Positions 33,783-43,703 of a stretch of 64,000 nt of DNA are shown here, piece by piece. The first letter of the stretch is position 1; every line of letters starts with the position of its first letter. Location: the NCBI RefSeq assembly GCF_001940245.1, contig NZ_MJIG01000004.1:1364001-1428000 (forward strand), in the 5' to 3' direction. Both the position numbers and the translations under genes were made by a program. A model generated the notes under the pieces. It had not been told where the DNA came from and searched no databases. It saw only the letters and a list, made by a program, of their open reading frames with translations. This stretch comes from Anaerostipes sp. 992a (GTDB taxonomy: Bacteria > Bacillota > Clostridia > Lachnospirales > Lachnospiraceae).

Positions 33783-34310
33783 CTACGAAAGAATTCCTGT
33801 CAGAAATGACACCTTTCCGGTAGCATATGCTGATAGGAATACTGACAGCGAAGCGCAGAAGATCCCAATGGAAAAATGAATCTGATTCTCCTTGCTTCCT
33901 TCATAATCCCGCAACAGCTTTCCTGCCATCTGACAGTCTCTTAGATATCCCCTCAGATAGCAATATCTCGTCAGTAGGCTCTCACTCTTATACATCTTGA
34001 TCAACGCACCAATTCCATTAAACAAAAAGCTCAGTATCATCACTCTCCAGATCTGTCCTCCCAGAAAAGTCCCAATGGCTGATAGAAGCTTAATATCTCC
34101 GGCTCCCAGCACTTTACAATAGAACAACACATACAGAATCACTATCGGCTCTGCCATTCCGATCACCGCACTCCAGATTCCACCCACCCCTAATTCCAGA
34201 TAAGAAAAAAAGAATCCTGTTATGGCCATACAAAGACAAAGTACATTGGGAATCCGGTAAAATCTCCAATCGCAAATAGCTCCGAGCATCACATATAAAT
34301 TTACTACCAT
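33783..34310 (-). CDS. Prepilin peptidase (A24 family, TadV/CpaA-like)
   Basis: Aspartic membrane protease that cleaves Flp and TadE leaders. The 175-residue protein has the two catalytic Asp motifs CDWRFYRIPN and GAGDIKLLSA with several membrane helices. Start placed at ATG 34310 (MVVNLYVML) with AGAGAGG upstream; an in-frame TTG at 34328 is the alternative. First gene of the Tad operon, about 40 bases from the promoter. Confidence 0.88.
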   Translation of the reverse strand: MVVNLYVMLGAICDWRFYRIPNVLCLCMAITGFFFSYLELGVGGIWSAVIGMAEPIVILYVLFYCKVLGAGDIKLLSAIGTFLGGQIWRVMILSFLFNGIGALIKMYKSESLLTRYCYLRGYLRDCQMAGKLLRDYEGSKENQIHFSIGIFCASLSVFLSAYATGKVSFLTGILS

Positions 34311-34352
34311 CGCTGCCTCTCTTTCCAATTATTTCCTTTTTGCTGTGATGTA

Positions 34353-34381
34353 ACTATACTATATTTGGAAGAATCTGTCAA
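34353..34381 (-). promoter_or_regulatory. Promoter of the Tad operon
   Basis: On the minus strand TTGACA (34376-34381) and TATAGT (34353-34358) are separated by 17 bp, giving a start near 34346, about 35 bases before the prepilin peptidase ATG. Confidence 0.75.
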
Positions 34382-34433
34382 TTATATTTTCCTAAATTTT
34401 CCAAATACTATTGTATGAAAAAATGATGCAACG

Positions 34434-34479
34434 AAAAACCGGAGGACAACTCCAGGAATCTTCCTGAAGCAGCCTCCGG
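34434..34479 (-). terminator. Terminator downstream of the CDF gene
   Basis: A long hairpin closed by CCGGAGG / CCTCCGG (34439-34445 with 34473-34479) is followed on the minus strand by TTTTTCG. It isolates the Tad promoter from the CDF transcript. The 34480-34690 stretch before it is AT-rich and shows no gene. Confidence 0.75.
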
Positions 34480-34690
34480 CATCTTTATATTCGCAGATTG
34501 CGATTATATTAAATTAATTATTTATTTCCCTCCAAACAACAAATACAAACATATCCCTTGTATATTTATATGAACATTTTAACATTTTTACCCACAATTT
34601 TCAACAATATATCCAATTTTTCGTTTAATTTTTTATATTTTTTCATTTATTTTTACAAATTTTCAGATTTTTTATTTCTCAGCTCTTACT

Positions 34691-35857
34691 TTATACATAG
34701 CTTTGTTCTACGGTTACGACCGCATTGTATTTTGGATGTTTTTCATGAATATTTTTTCTGATCTGCTCTTCGATCTCATCCTTTTCCTTCATCTGTTCCA
34801 TCGGAATCACAACATCGAAAATAACATTGGAGCTTTTCTTGCCCTTTACCATACGGAAATCATGGAATTTCCATCTATCATCCATGGATTTTAAAATGGC
34901 CTTTACATCATCCTTAGCCTGGATTACATCCACATCATCGGTAACAATCGGATCCATATGAATGGTCGCCATGCACTGGAAGCGATCCATAAGATTCCTC
35001 TCGATGACATCGATTTCCTCATGAAGCTCTAGGATATCTTCTCTATGGGATACCTCTGCATGAAGAGAAATCATTCTTCTTCCCGGACCATAATCATGAA
35101 CGATCAGGTCATGGATCCCCAGAACTTTATCGTAGGACATGACACATTTCTGGATCCCATCAATCAGATCCGGCTCTGGTGCTGCCCCCAAAAGTGGCTG
35201 AATCGTATCTTTTGCTGCCCCATAGCCTGCATTTAGAACGAATAACGCTACCAGGATTCCTACAAACCCATCAATATTTTTCCCTGTAAAATAAGTAACT
35301 AGCATACCGCCCAGAACTGCTGCGGTTGCCACACAATCACTTAAGCTGTCTGCTGCAGTTGCCTTCATGGCTTCTGAAGAAATCCTCTCTCCCAGTACCC
35401 GATTAAAATGCGCCATCCAGAACTTTAATAAGATAGCCAGAACTAAAATAGCAACAGAAAAAAGGGTCACTTGCACATCCTCTGGATGGAAAATCTTATC
35501 CACTGATGTCTTAAACAGCTCCACGCCCATGAACAAAATTGCCACCGCCACAAATAGTCCTGACAGATATTCGATTCTTCCATGTCCAAATGGGTGATCT
35601 AAGTCTGCCGGCTTTCCTGCCATATAAAATCCAATCAACGTTACGACAGATGAACCTGCATCGGATAGGTTATTCATGGCATCTGCCATAATGGATATGG
35701 CACCTGTCATCAATCCGGATATGAATTTTACAGCAAATAAAACCACATTACATAAAATCCCCACAGAACTGCCCAGAGTTCCATATCGCTGACGAACCTG
35801 TGGATCATGAATATTATCCTTATCAGGAACAAATTTCTTTACTAAGAATTCTATCAT
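34691..35857 (-). CDS. Cation diffusion facilitator family metal exporter
   Basis: A 388-residue proton-coupled divalent metal exporter with six membrane helices and a long cytoplasmic C-terminal part (about 210-388). Metal-site motifs are ADAMNNLSDAGSS in TM2 (N-x3-D) and ATAADSLSDCVAT in TM5 (D-x3-D); HPFGHGRIEYL is also present. Zinc transporters such as YiiP have D-x3-D and H-x3-D, so the residues here fit the manganese-type group better. Start at 35857 with GGAAGAG upstream. The C-terminus is about 100 residues longer than the minimal family. Confidence 0.9.
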   Translation of the reverse strand: MIEFLVKKFVPDKDNIHDPQVRQRYGTLGSSVGILCNVVLFAVKFISGLMTGAISIMADAMNNLSDAGSSVVTLIGFYMAGKPADLDHPFGHGRIEYLSGLFVAVAILFMGVELFKTSVDKIFHPEDVQVTLFSVAILVLAILLKFWMAHFNRVLGERISSEAMKATAADSLSDCVATAAVLGGMLVTYFTGKNIDGFVGILVALFVLNAGYGAAKDTIQPLLGAAPEPDLIDGIQKCVMSYDKVLGIHDLIVHDYGPGRRMISLHAEVSHREDILELHEEIDVIERNLMDRFQCMATIHMDPIVTDDVDVIQAKDDVKAILKSMDDRWKFHDFRMVKGKKSSNVIFDVVIPMEQMKEKDEIEEQIRKNIHEKHPKYNAVVTVEQSYV

Positions 35858-35948
35858 TGTTCTCTTCCTTTCGTATACTCTCTCAATTGTACTTTTATGG
35901 ATTATATACTCAATTTCTGGGAAAATCAATACCACTCATTCCGTTTCC

Positions 35949-36212
35949 TCAGAGCAGACGCACCAGATAGAGCAGTACAATTCCGGGTATGCCAAGAACT
36001 CCACTGACTGCAGTTGTCATTGCATTCACTCTCACCCCCTGTCCCCAGCCAAAATGAATACAGGTAAGCTGAATACCATATAAAAGCAGAATACTAAACA
36101 TCCCTCTTGCAATAACCATCAAGCTATGTCCCGGTTTTTTTAAGAATCCCCACAACAGGCAAATGACTGCAGGTACCCCTGCAACAAGCAGAATCATTTC
36201 ATTTTGTGACAT
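35949..36212 (-). CDS. bofA: BofA-like membrane protein
   Basis: An 87-residue protein with two or three hydrophobic segments and the family signature NAMTTAVSGVLGIPGIVLLYLV near the C-terminus. In Bacillus BofA inhibits pro-sigma-K processing in the mother cell, which would fit a spore-forming ancestor; here no sporulation gene is adjacent. Its ATG lies within a few bases of the terminator of the preceding DUF1002 gene, and that GGGGG-rich stem may hide its ribosome site. Confidence 0.75.
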   Translation of the reverse strand: MSQNEMILLVAGVPAVICLLWGFLKKPGHSLMVIARGMFSILLLYGIQLTCIHFGWGQGVRVNAMTTAVSGVLGIPGIVLLYLVRLL

Positions 36213-36215
36213 AAG

Positions 36216-36255
36216 AAAACCCCCTTTTTCAAGCTTATGCTCAAAAAAGAGGGTT
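36216..36255 (-). terminator. Terminator after DUF1002 gene
   Basis: An imperfect stem of AACCCCCTTTTT and AAAAAAGAGGGTT (36218-36230 with 36242-36255) ends in TTTTC on the minus strand. It lies between the DUF1002 stop and the bofA start. Confidence 0.6.
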
Positions 36256-36264
36256 CATGTGATA

Positions 36265-37128
36265 TTATCTTAAGAAATCAAATAAGGATAAAAACCAGTT
36301 TTTCAGTTTGGTAAAAAATCCTTCATTAAATTCTATTCCCATACTTTCTAACTTATTATAAATATCCTTAGCCTGTTCCTTCAGCTGATCGATATCCAGA
36401 TCCAGATCACTGATCTTCTGCATCAGCTCTTCAATCTTGGCACGGTCTTCATCGGATAATTTAATATTCAGTTCATTGGCAGATTCATCAATGATCGTCT
36501 CAATATCTTCTACCGATTCTGCACCCCGAGAAACAACCTTTTCTTTTACCAAGGCCATCAGCTGTTCTGCTTCCTCTTCACCGATGCTCTCTGCCACCTG
36601 TCCAGTTACGACCAGTTCCTGATTGGCTGCATCCAGATTCTCCTCAGACACCTTTTCCCCAGTCATGGATTCATAAGCCTTCATAGCTCCTACGAGAGCT
36701 GCTGTACCAGAGATATTAAATGGTCCAGCTACTGTGACCTGTGCATTTTCCATACCTGCAGTTGCCAATGCATTGCGGTACATCCCTTCCGTACAAAAAG
36801 AGATATTATAAGTCTTTACTTCAATGCCATCTCCGCCTTCTTTCACCCGAACAGAAGACAATGCACGGGAACCGATTACAGATTTCGACAGATATTCATC
36901 CAGATACTCATGCTCCTGCTTATTGGTAATGTATTCCACATCATAATCCTCAAGATTATCGATGTCTAAAAGCTTTAAAACGGTTTCCTTTTCTTTTTGT
37001 GATAAATCTGCTCCAAGAGATACATATTCTTTTTCTCCGCCCATGATACTGTCTGCAAAAACAGTCTGACTCATGACCATGATCATGCATAAAGCGGCAG
37101 ATACTATTTTCCAGATTCTTTTCTTCAT
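36265..37128 (-). CDS. DUF1002 secreted protein (YpuA-like)
   Basis: A 287-residue exported protein with a signal peptide (MKKRIWKIVSAALCMIMVMSQ, cleavage after FADS region) and a DUF1002 domain: LGADLSQKEKETVLKLL, YNISFCTEGMYRNALATAGMENAQVTVAGPF and a helical C-terminal third. The last 20 residues (KLKNWFLSLFDFLR) are amphipathic. The family is widespread in Bacillota with unknown role. GGAGG precedes the ATG. It lies 33 bases after yfhO and is probably co-transcribed. Confidence 0.85.
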   Translation of the reverse strand: MKKRIWKIVSAALCMIMVMSQTVFADSIMGGEKEYVSLGADLSQKEKETVLKLLDIDNLEDYDVEYITNKQEHEYLDEYLSKSVIGSRALSSVRVKEGGDGIEVKTYNISFCTEGMYRNALATAGMENAQVTVAGPFNISGTAALVGAMKAYESMTGEKVSEENLDAANQELVVTGQVAESIGEEEAEQLMALVKEKVVSRGAESVEDIETIIDESANELNIKLSDEDRAKIEELMQKISDLDLDIDQLKEQAKDIYNKLESMGIEFNEGFFTKLKNWFLSLFDFLR

Positions 37129-37161
37129 CCTTCGTTCCTCCTCATCCCTATGATGCTCTCA

Positions 37162-39714
37162 CTATACCACATTCTCTTTTGTTAAATATGAACTTTTTCT
37201 GAATCTTTTCTTACTAAATAACAATCCTGCAAAAATCAACCACCCCAGGGCCGACAGCTTCCACCCCAGAGAAAATCCCGGAGGAGTATAAGTAAGCGTA
37301 AGGGCATATTCCCCTTTCTCCACATCCACAGCCAGAAAACCATCTGCCATCCGCACCTTTCTGATTTCTTTTCCATCCATAGTGACTTTCCAGCCTTCAT
37401 CATATGGAATCGAAAAGAAGACTCTGCCATCTTCCTTGACATTGATAATTCCCTTAATCTGTCTACTGGTCTGTGAAAGCATCTCAAACTGGTTGCTTCT
37501 CATACTCTTTTTCAGAAAGCGAAGTGCTTCCTTATTCAAGCTAGCTGCCCGCATGGTAATCGTTCCAGTGCTTTCCTCTCCATCCTTTAGCCGAAGCTGT
37601 ACGGAGACAGTATCTCCTTCTTCCACATTACCAATGGAAACTACCTGTGAATTCAGTCGACCGCTTTGCTGTTCTCTTCCATTAACATATATGGTGGTAT
37701 GATCCACATTACCACAATCAAAATGCAGATACAGGTCCTCCGCTTCTTCTATATTAAAGACAAACGTCACATTATCCGAATGCTGCTTTTGGGCCTTTAC
37801 AAAATAGCTTCCATCATGGTGACTAGTAATCTCACAGTCATTTCCAACCGGGTCTTCCACTTCCACTTCTTCATATAATTTCGGACAATCGTAGGCCAGA
37901 GCCATCAGATCATTTTGCACTTGAAATGGATCTTCATCATCATAATTCCATCTTCGAACCTTCTCATCCATCCAATATCCAATGGCCGTCGGCAGTGAAT
38001 TCTGGTAAAGACTGACATTCTCGATTGAATACAAATACTCATAACCGGTTCGATACATGCGATCCCCATTGCGCACCAAAATGCTCTTTATTCCCAATAG
38101 AAGATCCGTTACCGGAGTTCCTCCTTCATACAAATATTCATTCACCCCTGTATAAAATCCCAGCTGATCCATAGCATCTACGGTGTCCCCCAATGCCGTA
38201 GACCCAAACATGGTCGCATTAGGAAGGGTATGCCAGATACTTTCATCTAACATTTTACTACTTAATAATTCCATCCGCTGTTCCACCGATGGATTCACCT
38301 GTTCCTTCAGCTTTTGTACTTCTTCGGTCTCTGCAAAATAATACGCCGTATCCATCTGCCCACTGCAATAAAATCCATAAATTCCATTGGCACACACCTC
38401 TGCTATCACAAGAATCGACAAAATCATCTTCATCTGACGCTTCCGCATCATAAGCAGCACTCCATAAACCAGAAGGATTCCGGCAGATAAAGCCAGCGGA
38501 AGCGGGCTTTCAAATTCTCCATACTGATACAGCAAGCCTACACAGGCCAAAAGGATTCCAAGCGATACCACTATCTTCCAGCGCTTCACCTCGATCCATT
38601 CCATATGATTCCACTGTTCCCATGCCAGAATCAATATCAGGAAAATATACACAAATGCAAAACGATTTGGTATCCCATATTGATTATGAAAACCATGCCA
38701 TACATAATTTAGGATCTCTATCTGAAAGCTGACTGCCAAAAAGCCCAGTAAAAGCAGTTTTTTCAGTTTCTCCTTCCAGGAAAACTGACGGTCTAACACA
38801 TATAATACTCCCAAAAGAAGCGGCAGGATTCCACAGTATAAATTGCCCAGTCCATCATCAACGGACATATTATAAGGCTCCATAGCTACTAGGTGGGTCG
38901 AAAAAAGCTCCACTGCCTGTCCGTAGGCTTCCCACTGTGGAAAGCTTAAATGAGCAGATGAAGTAGCCATCAGACCCTGATAAGCCGGCAGCAGCACCAC
39001 TGCTGCCATAGCTGCCGCAAGCAGAGAGGCTCCTGCAAACCGAATCCCCTTTCTGATAAAGTCCTTGATCCCATCAAACCGATAACAACCATACCATAAC
39101 ACAAGGAACAGACATACCATAAAGGACATATAATAGTTACAGAACATGGCAGCAAAAAGACTGATCGTATATAGCTTCCATCCTTTTTGCTTCATAAGCC
39201 GATCCATTCCGATCAAAATCACCGGCAGCAGGATCATAACCTCCAACCACATCACATTCCAGTAATATCCAGTCATATAAGAGCTGAAGCAATAGCATAT
39301 CCCAAGCGCTACATGACCAATACTTTCTTTCCCTTCCCGATAGGTAAAATACGAAAATCCTGCCAGAGAACATAAAGCAAATTTCAATGCAATGATAAAA
39401 TTTAACGCCGGAATCAATGCCTGTTTGGACAAAAATCCAATTACCAGATTAAAGGGACTAGACAGATAATAGGCCCATAGGGAAAAGAAATTATATCCCA
39501 ATCCCCCATTCCAGGAATAAAACAGGCTATCCATATTCTTTAGCTTTTCCTGATAATCTGCAAAAAAGGGCAGATACTGATGCAGTGCATCGACGATCAT
39601 AAAGCTATTCTCTCCAAAAGGAGCCGATTCCGTCACCACCATAATAAAGATCATAACAAACAATGGTATGAAAAATGACAGAAAGGCATACTTATGCTTT
39701 TTTATACATTTCAT
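37162..39714 (-). CDS. YfhO-family integral membrane protein
   Basis: An 850-residue polytopic protein with about a dozen membrane helices in the first 470 residues, an extracytoplasmic beta-rich region (about 480-815) and a final helix (LGWKLSALGWLIFAGLLF). The N-terminal FGENSFMIVDALHQYLPFF and YSWNGGLGYNFFSLWAYYLSSP are typical of YfhO (GT-C-like fold). Some YfhO members glycosylate lipoteichoic or wall polymers; substrate unknown here. Start at 39714, with AGGAGG 10 bases upstream; earlier in-frame ATGs lie in the hairpin leader. A terminator-like hairpin directly precedes the ribosome site. Confidence 0.88.
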   Translation of the reverse strand: MKCIKKHKYAFLSFFIPLFVMIFIMVVTESAPFGENSFMIVDALHQYLPFFADYQEKLKNMDSLFYSWNGGLGYNFFSLWAYYLSSPFNLVIGFLSKQALIPALNFIIALKFALCSLAGFSYFTYREGKESIGHVALGICYCFSSYMTGYYWNVMWLEVMILLPVILIGMDRLMKQKGWKLYTISLFAAMFCNYYMSFMVCLFLVLWYGCYRFDGIKDFIRKGIRFAGASLLAAAMAAVVLLPAYQGLMATSSAHLSFPQWEAYGQAVELFSTHLVAMEPYNMSVDDGLGNLYCGILPLLLGVLYVLDRQFSWKEKLKKLLLLGFLAVSFQIEILNYVWHGFHNQYGIPNRFAFVYIFLILILAWEQWNHMEWIEVKRWKIVVSLGILLACVGLLYQYGEFESPLPLALSAGILLVYGVLLMMRKRQMKMILSILVIAEVCANGIYGFYCSGQMDTAYYFAETEEVQKLKEQVNPSVEQRMELLSSKMLDESIWHTLPNATMFGSTALGDTVDAMDQLGFYTGVNEYLYEGGTPVTDLLLGIKSILVRNGDRMYRTGYEYLYSIENVSLYQNSLPTAIGYWMDEKVRRWNYDDEDPFQVQNDLMALAYDCPKLYEEVEVEDPVGNDCEITSHHDGSYFVKAQKQHSDNVTFVFNIEEAEDLYLHFDCGNVDHTTIYVNGREQQSGRLNSQVVSIGNVEEGDTVSVQLRLKDGEESTGTITMRAASLNKEALRFLKKSMRSNQFEMLSQTSRQIKGIINVKEDGRVFFSIPYDEGWKVTMDGKEIRKVRMADGFLAVDVEKGEYALTLTYTPPGFSLGWKLSALGWLIFAGLLFSKKRFRKSSYLTKENVV

Positions 39715-39735
39715 TCTACTCAAACCTCCTATCTG

Positions 39736-39775
39736 AAAAAGAATCTCGCTTTGCGAGATTCTCCGCCTGAGGCGG
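39736..39775 (-). promoter_or_regulatory. Tandem hairpins with U tract in the yfhO leader (possible attenuator)
   Basis: On the minus strand a small CCGCC/GGCGG hairpin (39763-39767 with 39771-39775) is followed by a perfect 10-bp stem with 3-base loop (39740-39749 with 39753-39762) and TTTTT. The ribosome site of yfhO begins 7 bases later. This is an intrinsic terminator in the 5' leader, or the end of an upstream transcript. Confidence 0.6.
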
Positions 39776-39852
39776 GTTGCAACAGCAACATCTTCTCCTC
39801 CCCTAGAGCATCCAGCTATGTTTCCTATCATAACATATTTTCCATAAAAATG

Positions 39853-39881
39853 TTGTGTGATTCTATCGACTCTTCTATAAT
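39853..39881 (+). promoter_or_regulatory. Promoter of the HAD hydrolase gene
   Basis: TTGTGT (39853-39858) and a perfect TATAAT (39876-39881) are 17 bp apart, with a start near 39888, about 60 bases before the ATG at 39950. Confidence 0.65.
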
Positions 39882-39949
39882 GAAAAAAGATACAACACCC
39901 AGATTCTTCGAAGCATACTGGAAGGTTATAGAATAGAAAGGATTTTCAA

Positions 39950-40783
39950 ATGAAAAAAAAGATTAAAATGATTGCTTTAGATCTAGATGGTACCACATTT
40001 ACCAACGACAAACGCATTACCCAACATACCAAGGATGTAATTCAAACAGCAATTGCCCAGGGAATCATCGTTCTCCCAAGCACTGGTCGCCAGTTTTCTG
40101 GTCTGCCAGAAGAATTTTTATCCATTTCAGGAGTTTCCTATGCGATTACTTCCAATGGAGCGGCTGTTGTAGATACAGCCACCGAAAAACCCATCTACAC
40201 TAATTATATTCCCTACGAACTGGCTGCCTCCGAGATGGAAAAGTTTCTGCAGGAAGATGTCCTTGTGGATATCTATGCCAACGGAGTCTGTTATATTGAA
40301 CAGAGCATGACTGCACGTTATGAAGACTTTCTTACCTCTCAGATTCAAATGGATTATTTTCATAAGACCAGGATTCCAGTAAAAAATCTTCCAGAATTTA
40401 TTCGGAACAATCGCATGGATTGTGAAAAATTCCATATTCTATTCCGTGATGACACACTTATGAACCAGCTGCGTGAAAAATATAAAAAGGATTCCCGTTT
40501 CCTGGCAACCTTTGCCCTAAGCAACAATTTGGAGCTGAATGCCCCTACTGCAGATAAGGGAACTGCACTGCTCGCCCTTGCTGATCACCTTGGCATTCCC
40601 CATGAACAGACTATGGCATGCGGCGACAGCTTTAATGATGAGGCTATGTTAAGAAAGGCTGGATTCTCCGTGGCCATGGGCAATGCAGTGGCAGAAATGA
40701 AAGAAATCTGTGATGTTATTACCAAAACCAACGAAGAAGATGGCGTCGCTTATGCCATTGAAACCTACGTTTTGGATTTTTGA
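39950..40783 (+). CDS. Cof-type HAD-superfamily hydrolase
   Basis: A 277-residue cytoplasmic phosphatase of HAD subfamily IIB. Motif I is ALDLDGTTF (nucleophile Asp), motif II PSTGR, motif III Lys in TADKGTALLALADHLG, and motif IV CGDSFNDEAML. Such enzymes dephosphorylate sugar phosphates or flavin nucleotides; the substrate is not predictable. The ribosome site GAAAGGA precedes the ATG by 8 bases. Monocistronic. Confidence 0.92.
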   Translation: MKKKIKMIALDLDGTTFTNDKRITQHTKDVIQTAIAQGIIVLPSTGRQFSGLPEEFLSISGVSYAITSNGAAVVDTATEKPIYTNYIPYELAASEMEKFLQEDVLVDIYANGVCYIEQSMTARYEDFLTSQIQMDYFHKTRIPVKNLPEFIRNNRMDCEKFHILFRDDTLMNQLREKYKKDSRFLATFALSNNLELNAPTADKGTALLALADHLGIPHEQTMACGDSFNDEAMLRKAGFSVAMGNAVAEMKEICDVITKTNEEDGVAYAIETYVLDF

Positions 40784-40898
40784 TTTGAAATTTTTTCATT
40801 TCAATTTTTCATAACTTAATTATTTTCTTTGAAAACAAGCCATTTCTTAATTTTTTTAAGTTAATTTAAATTTTTTTTGCAATTTTCCAAACTGAAAC

Positions 40899-42389
<1,491 letters not shown>

Positions 42390-42414
42390 GCCGATTAAAA
42401 AAATAAAAATTTTA

Positions 42415-42489
42415 TTGTTTTTGATATCATTTCGTGATACAATAACAGTACAGACAAAGGTGTCACTTATATTTAAGTGGCACCTTTTT
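42415..42489 (+). promoter_or_regulatory. Promoter followed at once by a terminator hairpin, ahead of a 51-residue ORF
   Basis: TTGTTT (42415-42420) and TACAAT (42438-42443) are 17 bp apart. The 14-bp hairpin 42456-42469 / 42474-42487 with TTTTT comes right after. The hairpin may be the gdhA terminator, the attenuator of the small gene, or both. Confidence 0.55.
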
Positions 42490-42510
42490 GTATATTTAGG
42501 GGGTAATCTT

Positions 42511-42666
42511 ATGACAGAAAAGAAAGAAAAGACAAACGTACCAAAGACAGAAACAGAAGAACTCAAAGATTCCAAAAAAAAGGAATTGCAGATTGACTGG
42601 GCAGAAGAAGCCAGCCATGAATTGCAGGATTACATTGAAGAGCAGGGAATCTATATTCGTTATTGA
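42511..42666 (+). CDS. Small acidic/lysine-rich protein, 51 residues
   Basis: ATG at 42511 is preceded by GGGGG with 7-base spacing. The product starts MTEKKEKTNVPKTETEELK, is highly charged in its first half, and ends in LQIDWAEEASHELQDYIEEQG, an amphipathic helix. No signal peptide or membrane segment. A plus-strand terminator follows at 42690-42726, so it is an independent gene. I do not recognise the family. Confidence 0.65.
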   Translation: MTEKKEKTNVPKTETEELKDSKKKELQIDWAEEASHELQDYIEEQGIYIRY

Positions 42667-42689
42667 TGAAACATTTCTTTACCCAAAGC

Positions 42690-42726
42690 AAGGGGCATCG
42701 CGGTCTGATCCGTGAAGCCCCTTTTT
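42690..42726 (+). terminator. Terminator after the 51-residue gene
   Basis: AAGGGGC / GCCCCTT (42690-42696 with 42717-42723), with an inner CGCGG/CCGTG helix, is followed by TTTTT. Confidence 0.8.
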
Positions 42727-42755
42727 CTATGTCTGATTTTTTCTTTTTCTCTTTT

Positions 42756-43691
42756 TTATACCTGGAATTTTCCTTCATTCTTCTCTTCCAGTGCACAGAT
42801 CATATGGTAGAAAATCTCATTATACGGCGTTGGAACTCCCAATTCCTTCCCCATTCGAATCATATCCCCCGCAAATGTCTCCACCTCTGTCTTTTTTCCA
42901 GCTTCAATGTCTTGAAGGGTCGAAGGTTTTCCATGGGGAATCAGATTATGAATGTATTCCTGATGTGCGATCAGATCCTCTTCCGTCAGATTGATTCCCT
43001 TCTTCTGTGCAACGGCAATGACTTCTCTTGCAGAATTCTCTCGAATGTATTCAATATGCTGGCTAACTGCAAAACCTTTATACGGAGTCCCCAGTATCGC
43101 ACATGTCTGATTCTCACTAACATTGGTCATATATTTCATCCACATGGTCTTTAACATATCCTCTGGAATCTCATAAGAAATACCAGCCTGATCAAACAGC
43201 TGCTTTACTGCCTTCACCTGCTCAGAAAGTACCTCATTTCGTTCCTCTCCAAAAGAGATTTTTCCCTTTTTCTTTGGATAGGTAATTCTTCCCCCCTGAT
43301 TTAAAGACGGAAGGCGAATGATCGTCGTCAGAACCTTCTCTTTATAATACGCTTTTTTAATCTTTTCTTCGCTGGTCACCCCATTTAACAATGACATTAC
43401 GATGGTCTCTGGTCCAATCTGATGCTTCATATCCAGAATTGCCTGGTCTAACTGAGTATTCTTAGTTGCGAAAATGGCAAAATCCGCATATCCTGTCTGC
43501 TCCTTCGGATCTACAATATGAAACTTATAATTCACATCGTTGATGAACACTCCATTGTTCTCTAAACGCTCTCTTCTGGCTCCTCCTGCGATGACCCGAA
43601 ACTGATCTCCTAACTGTTCTTTCAATCGTGGTGCTACGAATGCCCCAATGGCACCCAAACCCACTAATGCAACTGTCTTAATCTCTCTCAT
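42756..43691 (-). CDS. panE: Ketopantoate reductase family protein (ApbA/PanE-like)
   Basis: A 311-residue NADPH-dependent reductase of the ApbA/PanE family. Rossmann motif VALVGLGAIGAFVAPRL, central SLLNGVTSEEKI, catalytic Lys region MLKTMWMKYMTNVSENQ, and PHGKPSTLQDIEAGKKTEVETFAG near the C-terminus. The expected reaction is ketopantoate to pantoate, but a PanG-type candidate heads the pan operon at 10298-11143, so this copy could reduce another 2-oxo acid. It starts 12 bases after the GH25 gene stop, so is probably co-transcribed with it. Confidence 0.85.
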   Translation of the reverse strand: MREIKTVALVGLGAIGAFVAPRLKEQLGDQFRVIAGGARRERLENNGVFINDVNYKFHIVDPKEQTGYADFAIFATKNTQLDQAILDMKHQIGPETIVMSLLNGVTSEEKIKKAYYKEKVLTTIIRLPSLNQGGRITYPKKKGKISFGEERNEVLSEQVKAVKQLFDQAGISYEIPEDMLKTMWMKYMTNVSENQTCAILGTPYKGFAVSQHIEYIRENSAREVIAVAQKKGINLTEEDLIAHQEYIHNLIPHGKPSTLQDIEAGKKTEVETFAGDMIRMGKELGVPTPYNEIFYHMICALEEKNEGKFQV

Positions 43692-43703
43692 GTCTTTTCT
43701 CCA

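Noticed and set aside
42663-43154. Plus-strand frame of about 163 codons
   Set aside because: Antisense to the ketopantoate reductase gene, with codon use and composition of a shadow frame; begins in the terminator of the 51-residue gene.
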